Numbered from the stretch's first letter, positions 39,135-48,959 are shown. The stretch: DNA of 64,000 bases from Alistipes sp. (GCA_021202985.1 JAJQCA010000041.1:62001-126000); one strand, 5' to 3'. Numbers and translations: made by a program. The notes: generated by a model from the sequence alone, not told the origin.

Positions 39135-39854
39135 ATGATACTGACGCTAAAACTATTAATTTCATTACTGACCCTGTTATTCCCCGGCATGATGGCTGCG
39201 GACCAACCTTTGACGGTCCCCACTACCGTGGTGGAATACAGCGGGTTGCCGCCTTACCGCGAATCGTCGCTTTTGTTCGACCGGCTCGGACTTCGGGAGG
39301 ACCAGTTGAACTTCGAGGCTTTCGACCTGGCCTACACAGGCTACCGTAAAATTACGGACCGTGAGAAAGAAATCCTTACCCTTATCGACTATTCCCGTTC
39401 CTCGGCCGTGGAGCGGCTGTTCGTGATAGACATGGAGAACGAGCAGGTACTTTTCCGTACCCACGTGGCCCACGGGCGCAACAGCGGGGAGGAATACGCG
39501 GTATCGTTCTCAAATGTGAACGGTTCTTACAAGAGCTCTCCCGGTTTTTTCCTTACCGACGAGACTTACCACGGGCAGGCCGGCTATTCACTCCGGCTCG
39601 AAGGCATCGAAAAAGGTATAAACGACAAAGCCCGGCAACGCGCCATCGTGATGCACCCATCCAAATATGCCGACCCGTCGGTAGCCGCCCGGCGCGGGAT
39701 GCTCGGTCGCAGTCTCGGCTGCCCTGCCATACCGCCCAAGGTGAGTCGTGATATCATCGACACGATTAAAGAAGGCTCCGTGCTCTTTATTTATCCCGGG
39801 CAGGACACCTATGCTTCGCTCAGCCCGCTGCTTTCGGGTAACGATATGACATAA
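39135..39854 (+). CDS. Murein L,D-transpeptidase catalytic domain family protein
   Basis: LFVIDMENEQVLFRTHVAHGRNSGEEYAVSFSN…IVMHPSKYAD…GRSLGCPAIP. Confidence 0.88.
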   Translation: MILTLKLLISLLTLLFPGMMAADQPLTVPTTVVEYSGLPPYRESSLLFDRLGLREDQLNFEAFDLAYTGYRKITDREKEILTLIDYSRSSAVERLFVIDMENEQVLFRTHVAHGRNSGEEYAVSFSNVNGSYKSSPGFFLTDETYHGQAGYSLRLEGIEKGINDKARQRAIVMHPSKYADPSVAARRGMLGRSLGCPAIPPKVSRDIIDTIKEGSVLFIYPGQDTYASLSPLLSGNDMT

Positions 39855-39913
39855 ATGCAGCTTTTTAATACTTAAAGCAGCCATAGTACATTTTAAAACC
39901 TATACACTATATC

Positions 39914-39945
39914 AATACCCGCTATCCGTAAGAATAGCGGGTATT
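39914..39945 (+). terminator. Intrinsic terminator
   Basis: AATACCCGCTAT-CCGTAAGA-ATAGCGGGTATT-ATTATT. Confidence 0.85.
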
Positions 39946-39981
39946 ATTATTAAATGTAATACCTAAAATATCCCGACAAAG

Positions 39982-40155
39982 TTATCCTTTGATTCTTATC
40001 GGGGCAGGCTCGTCGCGGCGGACAGGTTCGGAGGGTTTCTCCCGTGCTTCTGCGGCTTTTCTCCGATGTTCCCGTATCAGTTTTGTAAGTTGTACGGCAA
40101 GGGTGAGGGCGAGGACCACTATTTCTATCTTGCTTCCCAGTTTAATACGTGCCAT
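39982..40155 (-). CDS. Small hypothetical membrane-anchored protein
   Basis: MARIKLGSKIEIVVLALTLAVQLTKLIREHRRKAAEAREKP…; single TM, charged tail. Confidence 0.5.
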   Translation of the reverse strand: MARIKLGSKIEIVVLALTLAVQLTKLIREHRRKAAEAREKPSEPVRRDEPAPIRIKG

Positions 40156-40254
40156 AATTTCATAATTTATCCGTGTGGCTAATTGTGCAAACCGCGTGCC
40201 CCGGCCATGCGGTAAGGTATTTGCTGACAGGTATGTGGCATCGAACCTTAAATT

Positions 40255-40923
40255 ATGACCGTACAAGGTATACTATATATGTTCACCGCCTCGTTTCTCG
40301 CACTTTTCCCGGTGATGAATCCTGTGGGAAACGGGTTTATAGTGAACAGTTTCCTGGGCGGACTGGACACGGACTCCAGGCGGAGGTATGCCAAAAGGAT
40401 AACTATTAACGCCCTTATGGTCGGTATAGGGAGCCTCGCACTTGGACATATTGTGCTCCTGTTGTTCGGATTGGCCGTACCGGTTATACAGATAGCCGGT
40501 GGTATACTTATCGGCAAAACGGGGCTGGATCTCCTCTCGGGTTCCGACGCAATTCTTTCGGAAGACAAGGAGCAGGTCGACAGCGTAAACCCGGCCAATC
40601 TGGAGATCCGCCTGTTTTATCCCATCACTTTTCCAATAAGCATAGGACTCGGGTCTATTTCCGTGATATTCACGCTAATGGCAACAGCCGTGGGAGATAA
40701 TATCCTGCACACCGCGGTGAATTATGCGGTCATCGGCCTGGTGATATTCCTGCTCTGTATTATCCTCTTTGTCTTCCTTACCCAGGGCGACCGTATTACG
40801 GGCCGCATCAGCGCCAATGGTAATGTGATTATCAACAAGATGGTGGCATTTATCACTTTTTGCATCGGACTGCAAATCTTTTTCAACGGTATCGGCAAGG
40901 CGTTCCATATTACCGTGCTTTGA
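40255..40923 (+). CDS. MarC family membrane protein
   Basis: FLALFPVMNPVGNGFIVNSFLGG; six TM helices. Confidence 0.88.
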   Translation: MTVQGILYMFTASFLALFPVMNPVGNGFIVNSFLGGLDTDSRRRYAKRITINALMVGIGSLALGHIVLLLFGLAVPVIQIAGGILIGKTGLDLLSGSDAILSEDKEQVDSVNPANLEIRLFYPITFPISIGLGSISVIFTLMATAVGDNILHTAVNYAVIGLVIFLLCIILFVFLTQGDRITGRISANGNVIINKMVAFITFCIGLQIFFNGIGKAFHITVL

Positions 40924-41046
40924 ACCGTCCGAACATGATGCAACACCTATTACGGCACTTCCGGCGAGGATTTGTACGGGATTTGTACAGTATTTGCAAT
41001 ATACAGTATCGACAAGAAGAAAAAACCAATTAATATATTAAGCACT

Positions 41047-42273
41047 ATGGTGAACATTTATGACACTTTAAAGAACCTCATCGGTCCCGATTTGGTATCT
41101 AAGGCAGCTACAACGCTGGGCGAAAGCAATGCGAAGGTATCGACGGCGGTTTCGGCCATTATTCCCTCGCTCCTTGGCAAGCTGATTAAGGAAGGCAATA
41201 CCTCCGGGATCAGGGAAACGATAGAAATGGCCGGAAAGAACGACCTCGTGAACGACCTTAACGGTATCTTCGGGGGCAACTGCATTTATAATAATATAAA
41301 TGTGGGCGATAAACTCGCCGGTGCCATCCTGGGTAACAAGACTTCGGAGTTCAATTCCGCTGTCGCCGCCAAAGCCGGTATACCTACCGCAAGCGCGGGT
41401 AAACTTACCCACATGGTTTCTACCGCCATCGCCGCTTTTCTCGGGAACCGCATGGCCAAACACAACGACAGTATGGCGGATATCCTCGCCGAGCTGGACA
41501 ACGAAAAAGCAGCGATCGCAAGGGATATCCCGGCCAATATTTACTCTCTGCTCGGGCTTTCGCCGGTTCTGGGTAACCGTAACACCACTGTAACCAATGA
41601 ACCGGTAGCCAGAAAATCCGGTAACGGATGGATCTGGTGGGTGATAATCCTGCTGCTGCTTCTGCTTTGCTGGTTCTGGTGGAGGTCTTGCCACCGCAAC
41701 AAGGTGGTTGACAACAATCGTACTGCCTATGTGGAACATGTGGATACCGTCCGGGCCCGCCCCGTCGCCACCGTTGACGACAATACCACCCGGAACGGTG
41801 TACGCACCGAAGTAACCCTTCCCGACGGCCGTAAGATAAACGTTTATAAGGGCGGTGCCGAGGATAAACTGGTAACTTACCTGAATTCGGATTCATACAA
41901 AAACGCTAATGACAACGACCTGAAAAGCAAATGGTTCGAATTCGACAACATCGAGTTTCAGTTCGACAGCGCCGACGAGCTTACTGCCGGTTCGAAGCAG
42001 CAGCTCGATAACCTGGTTCAGGTACTCAAAGCCTATCCGGACGTGAAGATACGTATCGGGGGATATGCAGACAAAGTGGGCAGCGACCCCGCCAACATGA
42101 AGATATCCAAGGAAAGGGCAGAATATATAAAGTCATATTTCGAAAGCAACGGTGTAAACGGGAACCGTGTGGATACCCGTGGTTTCGGTGAGGAATACGC
42201 GCAGTATCCGGCCGACGCCCCGGATAGCCTTAGGGCGCACGACCGTAATATCGCCCTGCGGATTGTTAAATAA
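41047..42273 (+). CDS. DUF937 + TM + OmpA-like peptidoglycan-binding protein
   Basis: DUF937-like N-terminus (KVSTAVSAIIPSLLGKLIKEG), TM WIWWVIILLLLLLCWFWW, OmpA C-terminus FDSADELTAGSKQQLDNLVQVLKAYPDVKIRIGGYADKVGS. Confidence 0.88.
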   Translation: MVNIYDTLKNLIGPDLVSKAATTLGESNAKVSTAVSAIIPSLLGKLIKEGNTSGIRETIEMAGKNDLVNDLNGIFGGNCIYNNINVGDKLAGAILGNKTSEFNSAVAAKAGIPTASAGKLTHMVSTAIAAFLGNRMAKHNDSMADILAELDNEKAAIARDIPANIYSLLGLSPVLGNRNTTVTNEPVARKSGNGWIWWVIILLLLLLCWFWWRSCHRNKVVDNNRTAYVEHVDTVRARPVATVDDNTTRNGVRTEVTLPDGRKINVYKGGAEDKLVTYLNSDSYKNANDNDLKSKWFEFDNIEFQFDSADELTAGSKQQLDNLVQVLKAYPDVKIRIGGYADKVGSDPANMKISKERAEYIKSYFESNGVNGNRVDTRGFGEEYAQYPADAPDSLRAHDRNIALRIVK

Positions 42274-42291
42274 CATAGAGGAATACTGAAG

Positions 42292-42323
42292 AAGCGGGCG
42301 CCCCATGCCGGGGCGCCCGCTTT
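42292..42323 (+). terminator. Intrinsic terminator
   Basis: AAGCGGGCGCCCC-ATGCC-GGGGCGCCCGCTT-TATTTT. Confidence 0.9.
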
Positions 42324-42401
42324 ATTTTGGGGCGGAATATGGGTAGGCATCCAACATAATTCGCCCGGAAGACACATATATACATGAAAACTTGCTACTT
42401 T

Positions 42402-42436
42402 CTGTCGTAGATTCTTCGCTTCGCTCAGAATGACAG
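42402..42436. repeat. Short palindromic element resembling dispersed intergenic repeats
   Basis: CTGTCgtagATTCTtcgcttcgctcAGAATGACAG; nested inverted repeat; only copy noticed in this window. Confidence 0.5.
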
Positions 42437-42467
42437 TTAATGATTGGCTTGGTAAATATGTGACCTT

Positions 42468-43697
42468 CTACCGGCTATAAGGAAATACAGCCATCCGGTC
42501 GAACGAAATGGCGAAACCGTCGCCCGCCATCAGCATGTCCAGCCCGAGGTTGCCGTCCTTGCCGCGGCTGAAATCGTAATCTTCCCGGATGACGTTCATC
42601 GAGGGAACGATTAACTGCCGGCCACCCACGGTAAGATGCTCGCTGCGGAGGGCGAGCGGTCTGTGGCGGACCACGCCTCCCCCGCCGCCACGCAGGCCGC
42701 TGGATTCACTCGCGCTGGCGTCCAGCCTTTCTGAATGCCTGGTGTAGTACCCGTGAGAATACTCCGACTGGTTTGCTCCCGTGTCCAGGGTAAACATCAG
42801 TCGCTCATCCCGGCTCCCGACCTCCACCAGCGGCGTCAAACCTTCCAAGCAAAAATTCAGGTTTATATCCCCCGGAATACGGATATTGCCTATCCGGATA
42901 TGGTCCCGGGCGAAACGCAAATTACCCAACTGACGGAGCACCGGAAGGCCTATTATCCCTTCGATGGAATAGTCCAGTTCTGGAAAAGAGAGCTGGCTGT
43001 CTTCCATTACGATAAATACCGCATTCCGGACGGTGATTCCCGACAGGTCGAGCGTGGGCGCGTGTGCAAGTCCGCAGTCGAGCCTTACCCCGGTGGCCGT
43101 GCCTACCTCCACGCCGGAGCCGGCCGGCAGAAGTCCCATTTCGCGCGCCGCACCCAGTGCTACGGTCGAATAATTTGCGCCGGTATCCACTATAAAACGA
43201 CCCTGCAAACCCCCTGCCCGGACACCGACGGTAATATGCCCGAACCGGGTCCTGCAGGTAGGAATCCGGCGGATACCGTTAAGCTCCACGGTCTGCGGTC
43301 CGACCCGCCGTAACGCGCGGCAGACCTCAAAGTTACTACGGGCCTCTTCCAGTTCCTCGGCATCCATTCCGTCGCGGTGGTACCTCAGTAATTTTCTAAG
43401 GGAGGCAGCCGCCGCACTGTATCTCGACCGGCGAAGCTGGTTCACCGCGGTGAGGTATATCATTTCGCCGGCCGATTCATCGCGGGGACCATACTCCGAA
43501 AGGAATCTTCCCGCTGCGACGAGGGACCGGTACTCCCGGCCGAAAAGGTTGTTAAAGACCGTTTCCCAATAAAGCCCTTCTTTACGGGACAGATTACCAC
43601 TATGGGCCGTATAGATGTCACGAAGCAGGAAGTAATTCTTCTCATCCGCCGCGCGGTTTAGTTCCGCCGATATGTCATAGCCGGTCATTTCGTGCAT
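42468..43697 (-). CDS. Retropepsin-like aspartyl protease with two DTG motifs
   Basis: RFIVDTGANYST and MFTLDTGANQSEYS in a single chain after a helical repeat-like N-terminus. Confidence 0.8.
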   Translation of the reverse strand: MHEMTGYDISAELNRAADEKNYFLLRDIYTAHSGNLSRKEGLYWETVFNNLFGREYRSLVAAGRFLSEYGPRDESAGEMIYLTAVNQLRRSRYSAAAASLRKLLRYHRDGMDAEELEEARSNFEVCRALRRVGPQTVELNGIRRIPTCRTRFGHITVGVRAGGLQGRFIVDTGANYSTVALGAAREMGLLPAGSGVEVGTATGVRLDCGLAHAPTLDLSGITVRNAVFIVMEDSQLSFPELDYSIEGIIGLPVLRQLGNLRFARDHIRIGNIRIPGDINLNFCLEGLTPLVEVGSRDERLMFTLDTGANQSEYSHGYYTRHSERLDASASESSGLRGGGGGVVRHRPLALRSEHLTVGGRQLIVPSMNVIREDYDFSRGKDGNLGLDMLMAGDGFAISFDRMAVFPYSR

Positions 43698-43760
43698 GTA
43701 GGGTTCAAATTTAAAATGAATTGCTAACTTTAAACGCAAACTGTCCCAAACTTTTCAACT

Positions 43761-44240
43761 ATGAAATGTCCATTCTGTAATTTACCCGAAAAAAGCGGTG
43801 GAGCCAAATGCGCGTGCGGATTCCCGTCGGCCGGTACCCCCGAAGAAAAAAAAGCTTTCCTTTCGACTAAAATGATTGTACTGCGCAACGAAGTCGACCA
43901 GTCGGAGCGCCATCTACAGTCGGCCCGGTACATGATATGGGGTGTGGCCGGACTTGCACTCATCAACGCAGTAATCCTCTTTGCAGGCCCCGCGGGGAGT
44001 GTATATGCCATAATCCCCCTCGTCATAGGCCTTGTTTTTGTCGGCTTGGGCGTGCTATTTTACAAAAATCCTGTCGTGATCTGTACGGTGGCCGTCGTAT
44101 TGGGTTTTTTCGTGTTCAGTGTATCGCTGGCAAGCCTTGTGGTGCTGCTGGTACTCGGCATCGGGCTTTATTTTGCCATTCAGGCCCGTAATTCGGCCAG
44201 GAAGCAGGATGCGCTGAAACGGTTGACGGATACGTTATAG
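43761..44240 (+). CDS. Hypothetical membrane protein with N-terminal zinc-ribbon-like CxxC pairs
   Basis: MKCPFCNLPEKSGGAKCACGFP; several TM helices. Confidence 0.6.
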   Translation: MKCPFCNLPEKSGGAKCACGFPSAGTPEEKKAFLSTKMIVLRNEVDQSERHLQSARYMIWGVAGLALINAVILFAGPAGSVYAIIPLVIGLVFVGLGVLFYKNPVVICTVAVVLGFFVFSVSLASLVVLLVLGIGLYFAIQARNSARKQDALKRLTDTL

Positions 44241-44284
44241 TCCGGCCTCCGGCCGAATTAATAAATAAATTAAGGAAATATTGT

Positions 44285-44292
44285 TAATTTTG
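44285..44292 (+). promoter_or_regulatory. TAnnTTTG -7 box (TAATTTTG) for pfk
   Basis: 55 nt upstream of the pfk ATG. Confidence 0.45.
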
Positions 44293-44346
44293 TGTCCGGA
44301 CGTATTATACCGAATTTTAACTAATCCGACAAATACTTAACTAACT

Positions 44347-45579
44347 ATGAAAGACGCGATTGCAATCCTTACGGGTGGTGGACCCGCACCGGGTATGAAC
44401 ACCGTGGTGGGAAGTGTGGCGAAGACATTCCTACAGAAAGGTTACCGTGTTATCGGCCTCCATGCCGGTTATTCGGGCCTTTTCAGGAAAGATACCCGCA
44501 TGGAAGACATCGACTACAAACTCGCCGACGATATTTTTAACCGCGGCGGTTCGTACCTTCAGATGAGTCGTTTCAAACCATCGGACAGGGATTTCGAAGA
44601 AAACTTCAACCTCGAATTTTTCACCGGCAACAATGTAAAACTGCTGGTTACCGTGGGCGGCGACGACACAGCCTCCACAGCCAACCGAATAGCCAAGTTC
44701 CTCGAAGCAAAACAGTATCCGATAGCAAATATCCACGTACCGAAAACAATCGACAACGACCTTCCGCTCCCCGGCGGTACCCCGACGTTCGGATACGAAT
44801 CGGCCCTGGACAAAGGCGCCACCATAGCCCGTACGGTCTACATGGACGCCCGTACGAGCGGTAACTGGTTCGTCCTCGCTGCGATGGGCCGCAGTGCCGG
44901 CCACCTGGCCTTCGGAATCGGAGCATCGTGCCATTACCCTATGACGGTAATCCCGGAGATGTTCAACAAAACCGAGATTACGATCGACAAAATCGTGAAC
45001 CTCGTTATATCGTCCATTATCAAACGCAAGATAATGGGTATGGACTACGGTGCGGCCATGATTTCGGAAGGTGTGTTCCACGAACTGAGCGAGGATGAAA
45101 TCAAGAAATCGGGTGTGCACTTTACTTTCGACGACCACGGCCATCCGGAATTGGGCAAAGTTTCCAAAGCCCATATCTTCAACGAGCTTATCGAACGTAA
45201 AGTAGCCGACCTCGGGTTGAAGGTGAAATCACGACCGGTGGAAATCGGTTACGAGGTGCGTTGCCAGACACCGGTCGCATACGATTTGGTGTACTGCTCT
45301 CAGCTCGGTATGGGTGTTTATAAACTATTCAGTGAGGGTCACACGGGATGTATGGTATTCGTGGACCAGTCGGGGCAGGTGCTTAACCTCTGCCTGAAAG
45401 ACCTTCAGGACCCGGCAACCGGTAAAATACCGCCACGCCTTGTGGACATCCATTCCGACACGTTCAAGGCCGTTGTGGATAACATAATGTCGTACATAAC
45501 CCCGGACGATTACCAGGCTGCCAAAGCTTACGTTCCCGACCCGGAAGCGTACGATTTCAAAAAGATACTCAACTGGTAA
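44347..45579 (+). CDS. 6-phosphofructokinase, probably pyrophosphate-dependent
   Basis: ILTGGGPAPGMN, VTVGGDDTAST, PKTIDNDLPLPGGTPTFGYESA. Confidence 0.93.
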   Translation: MKDAIAILTGGGPAPGMNTVVGSVAKTFLQKGYRVIGLHAGYSGLFRKDTRMEDIDYKLADDIFNRGGSYLQMSRFKPSDRDFEENFNLEFFTGNNVKLLVTVGGDDTASTANRIAKFLEAKQYPIANIHVPKTIDNDLPLPGGTPTFGYESALDKGATIARTVYMDARTSGNWFVLAAMGRSAGHLAFGIGASCHYPMTVIPEMFNKTEITIDKIVNLVISSIIKRKIMGMDYGAAMISEGVFHELSEDEIKKSGVHFTFDDHGHPELGKVSKAHIFNELIERKVADLGLKVKSRPVEIGYEVRCQTPVAYDLVYCSQLGMGVYKLFSEGHTGCMVFVDQSGQVLNLCLKDLQDPATGKIPPRLVDIHSDTFKAVVDNIMSYITPDDYQAAKAYVPDPEAYDFKKILNW

Positions 45580-45598
45580 CACCGGTTCTGCCGGCAAT

Positions 45599-45635
45599 AA
45601 AATAACGGTGTGCCTGCCAAAGCACACCGTTATTT
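45599..45635 (+). terminator. Intrinsic terminator after pfk
   Basis: AAATAACGGTGTGC…GCACACCGTTATTTTATTA. Confidence 0.85.
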
Positions 45636-45752
45636 TATTATCCCGGCCCGGGATAAATCCGGTGAACACTGACTTACCCTGTACTGTACCGGACACGAAA
45701 AAGACGGACTTTAAAAAGCCCGCCTTAAACACCACTTATAAACTCCGGATGC

Positions 45753-46058
45753 CTATTCGTCGGTATCCGCGTCATCGTCGGCTATCTCTTCCGCCCCTTT
45801 GATTTCCTCGTCGTAATACTCCTTATCTTCCTCTTCATCGAGGCTGCCGTCTATCTTTACGTCTATCTTTACAAGGTAACTTATATCATCAATCTCCAGC
45901 ACTACGCCGTAAAAAAAGTCTCCGGGGCCTTTGTCTATTCGTATCATGGCCTCGGTATAACCGTAAGGGTACCTTTTCTTCAACTCCTCCTGCAACTCCA
46001 CCGGAAGGTTATGGTAACTGATAACCACCCGCTTCTTCGGCTTCACCTCTTTAGTCAT
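45753..46058 (-). CDS. Hypothetical protein with acidic C-terminal tail
   Basis: MTKEVKPKKRVVISYHNLPVELQEELKKRYPYGYTEAMIRIDKGPGDFFYGVVLE…; Bacteroidota-type small protein. Confidence 0.65.
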   Translation of the reverse strand: MTKEVKPKKRVVISYHNLPVELQEELKKRYPYGYTEAMIRIDKGPGDFFYGVVLEIDDISYLVKIDVKIDGSLDEEEDKEYYDEEIKGAEEIADDDADTDE

Positions 46059-46188
46059 CTTCTCTAATTTTTGTGCAATTATAACACAAATTTTATATAA
46101 CAAAACGACACTCGCAAAAAAAATCGGGGAAATATTTACCGATAATTCCAATACACCCGGTTTCGGACCGTAAACGGGTAGACGGCTG

Positions 46189-47673
46189 TCAGTTATTACC
46201 GGGACCCACAGGGTTTATTATCCCCAGCGATTTGTATTCTTTCTGTAACTCCTCGTCGTTGTCCGATATGACGAGTAGCTTGTCTCCCACGTCGAGCTTC
46301 GTAGCGCCTTTGGGGACGAAGTAGTTCTCCCCGCGTTTAATCATCACCACGAGGGTATTATCCGGGAGTACAAGGTCGCGCAGGCGGTCACCGCCGGTGA
46401 GCAGTACGGGCTGCACGTCAATCTCCGAAAGGGCGGATTTAACCTTTTCCGGCAGGTCCATCCCGAAGGCGTCGGTCTTCTCCTCCGTAGCAAGGCCCAA
46501 AAGCTGTGCCACCCAGCTTACGGTGGTGCCCTGGATCAGCAGCGATACGATGGTAATGAAGAAAACGATATTGAACATGGTCCGCGCGTGCGGTATACCC
46601 TCAAGCAGAGGATAGGTGGCGAATATTATAGGCACGGCTCCCCGCAGACCCACCCACGAGATATAAGTCCTGCCTTTAAACGTCAGCCCTTTGAATGGCG
46701 CAAGGCACAGGAAAACCGCTACCGGCCGGGCGAAAATTATCATAAATACCCCGATAAGAAGGCCTATACCGGCCACAGGCAGAAGCTCGTTCGGGTTGAC
46801 GAGAAGACCCAGGGTAAGGAACATTACTATCTGGAACAGCCATGCGAAACCGTCGAAGAACGTAACCATACTCCGTTTGAAAACGATCTTATGGTTACCG
46901 ACCACAAGCCCGGCGATATAGACAGCAAGGTAGCCGTTGCCTTTGATGAGATCCGTTATCGAAAATATAAAAAAGGTGAAAACTACAAGCAGGATACCAT
47001 ACATGGACCGGTTATCGATGTCGATTTTATTTATGACCCGTATGGCGAGATGGCCCATGAGAAACCCGGCCACGGCGCCTATCGACATTTGCATGATGAA
47101 TATCCAGATGGATGACCAGACGTTGAAATCGCCCGTTTTGATTATCTGTATAAGCAGGATGGTGAGCATGTATGCCATCGGGTCGTTACTACCGCTTTCC
47201 AGCTCCAGCATGGGCCGCAGACGCTGTTTAAGGCCCTGCCGTTTTGAACGCAGAATCGAGAATACCGACGCCGAGTCGGTCGAAGACATCACGGCGGCCA
47301 GCAAAAGAGCCTCCACGAAAAGAAGTTCCCTGAATATAAGCCAGATAAATGTCCCGGTAATAAGGGTTGTAATGAACACTCCCACCGTAGCCAATACAAT
47401 TCCCTGCCCCAGCACCGGTTTAATCTCCGAGAAACTGGTATCCATACCGCCCGAGAACAGGATTATACTAAGGGCCATCATCCCGATAAACTGGGCCATC
47501 GCGGGGCTGTTGAACTCTATTCCCAACCCGTCACTGCCGAAAAGCATCCCAACGCCCAGGAACAGGAGAAGGGCCGGTATTCCGAACCTGCTGCCGGCTT
47601 TGCCCGCCAGAATGCTGCCGAAAAGAAGGATCGAGCCTACCAGCAATATATTACCTGTGTTTATATCAATACC
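46189..47673 (-). CDS. Potassium/proton antiporter, CPA1/NhaP2-like, with TrkA-C-like domain
   Basis: 12-TM exchanger core; STDSASVFSILRS, WVGLRGAVPIIFATYPL; C-terminal LVVMIKRGENYFVPKGATKLDVGDKLLVISD. Confidence 0.92.
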   Translation of the reverse strand, partial: GIDINTGNILLVGSILLFGSILAGKAGSRFGIPALLLFLGVGMLFGSDGLGIEFNSPAMAQFIGMMALSIILFSGGMDTSFSEIKPVLGQGIVLATVGVFITTLITGTFIWLIFRELLFVEALLLAAVMSSTDSASVFSILRSKRQGLKQRLRPMLELESGSNDPMAYMLTILLIQIIKTGDFNVWSSIWIFIMQMSIGAVAGFLMGHLAIRVINKIDIDNRSMYGILLVVFTFFIFSITDLIKGNGYLAVYIAGLVVGNHKIVFKRSMVTFFDGFAWLFQIVMFLTLGLLVNPNELLPVAGIGLLIGVFMIIFARPVAVFLCLAPFKGLTFKGRTYISWVGLRGAVPIIFATYPLLEGIPHARTMFNIVFFITIVSLLIQGTTVSWVAQLLGLATEEKTDAFGMDLPEKVKSALSEIDVQPVLLTGGDRLRDLVLPDNTLVVMIKRGENYFVPKGATKLDVGDKLLVISDNDEELQKEYKSLGIINPVGPGNN

Positions 47674-48101
47674 CATAAATATTTTCTTTACCAAATACGG
47701 ACCGTTTTTGAATTTGCCGTTCGGCGTCTCCGCCGCCCGGGCCGGTACCGTTGTCGTCGACTGTAAACGATAAAATCCGCGACCCCAATTCCGGATGCAG
47801 CCCCAAAGTTATTTCATATTGTAGAGACCTTTTTCCGGCCAACCGACGGTTTTACCATATCCTCCAAATATACTAATATCCGCAGGGAATTACAATATGC
47901 GGGAAATTTTCTGTCATTACCGGTTCGTGTGTCACCGGAAGAGAAAAATCCGCCGTCCCCGATACTTATTTACAGACGTTCATGTACCGGTTATATTTTA
48001 ACGGTCATTTTCTTTCCCGGGAGGAAAAATTAGTTCTTATCTAACCAAACCGTCAGGCAATTCGTACATCCGAACTCATCAACAATTAGCCCGCCGGTCC
48101 G

Positions 48102-48908
48102 CTACTGGGGAATAAAGATATACGATATTGTGCCCCGGTGGCGTGAAGGTGCGGACGGATCGACATTGAACCGGGAGCTGCGGGCCGCTCCGAGGGCCGT
48201 GCTCTGCATACACTCGTCCGGCGAGGACTGCGACCTCTCGACCGACGCCGATGTAACGTTGCCGTTTATATTCAGCGTGACGTTCACCACCACCTGCCCG
48301 CCGCCCTCGCAACGGTACGCCGGCACCACAAGCACCACGTCGTGTCGTATGGGGTCGGTGAAAGAATAAGACACGGTAACGCGACCCTCCACGCGGGTCG
48401 ACGACGGTTCCCCACCGTCCCCTGACCCTTGCCGCAGGTTGCGGTCCAGCTCCTGCTGCTGCCGTAAGCCTTCCTCGTAGGCCTCGCGATTGGCGCGGAG
48501 CCGGTCCTCAAGAGCATTGGCGCTCTCGTAAAGCTGGTTCGCGTCGATACCTTTTGCGTCGCTCAACCGGGAGTTCAGCTCGGCCTGCTCGTTGGATGCG
48601 AGGTTGCGCACATTGGAAAAATCCTCAGGGAATGGATGGTCCAATAATTCCGGCTCCCGTTCCGGCCTCTGCACGGTCTCTTCCGGGAAGTCGATAAGTA
48701 TCATCGCTTCTGAGTCGGAGGCGCCGAAATCGAGTTTCCACCACATAAACGCTATCGCCAGGCAGAGGTAAACTATCAGCGTGATACAGATACCGGCCCG
48801 GTGGTCGTAACTCCACTCGCCCGGGTCCCCCGGACGTTTCTCGAACGGCAGCCTGATCCGCTGCCGCACCGGTGGCCTCATATCGCCCTGCGCCTGTCCC
48901 TCGTACAT
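48102..48908 (-). CDS. TonB-like energy transducer / cell-envelope protein
   Basis: Single N-terminal TM; C-terminal GGGQVVVNVTLNINGNVTSASVERSQSSPDECMQSTALGAARSSRFN is TonB-C-like. Confidence 0.65.
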   Translation of the reverse strand: MYEGQAQGDMRPPVRQRIRLPFEKRPGDPGEWSYDHRAGICITLIVYLCLAIAFMWWKLDFGASDSEAMILIDFPEETVQRPEREPELLDHPFPEDFSNVRNLASNEQAELNSRLSDAKGIDANQLYESANALEDRLRANREAYEEGLRQQQELDRNLRQGSGDGGEPSSTRVEGRVTVSYSFTDPIRHDVVLVVPAYRCEGGGQVVVNVTLNINGNVTSASVERSQSSPDECMQSTALGAARSSRFNVDPSAPSRHRGTISYIFIPQ

Positions 48909-48959
48909 AAAATCGTGTAAACTGGTAAGCAAAAGTACACTTTCTTTATAAAAAATTAA

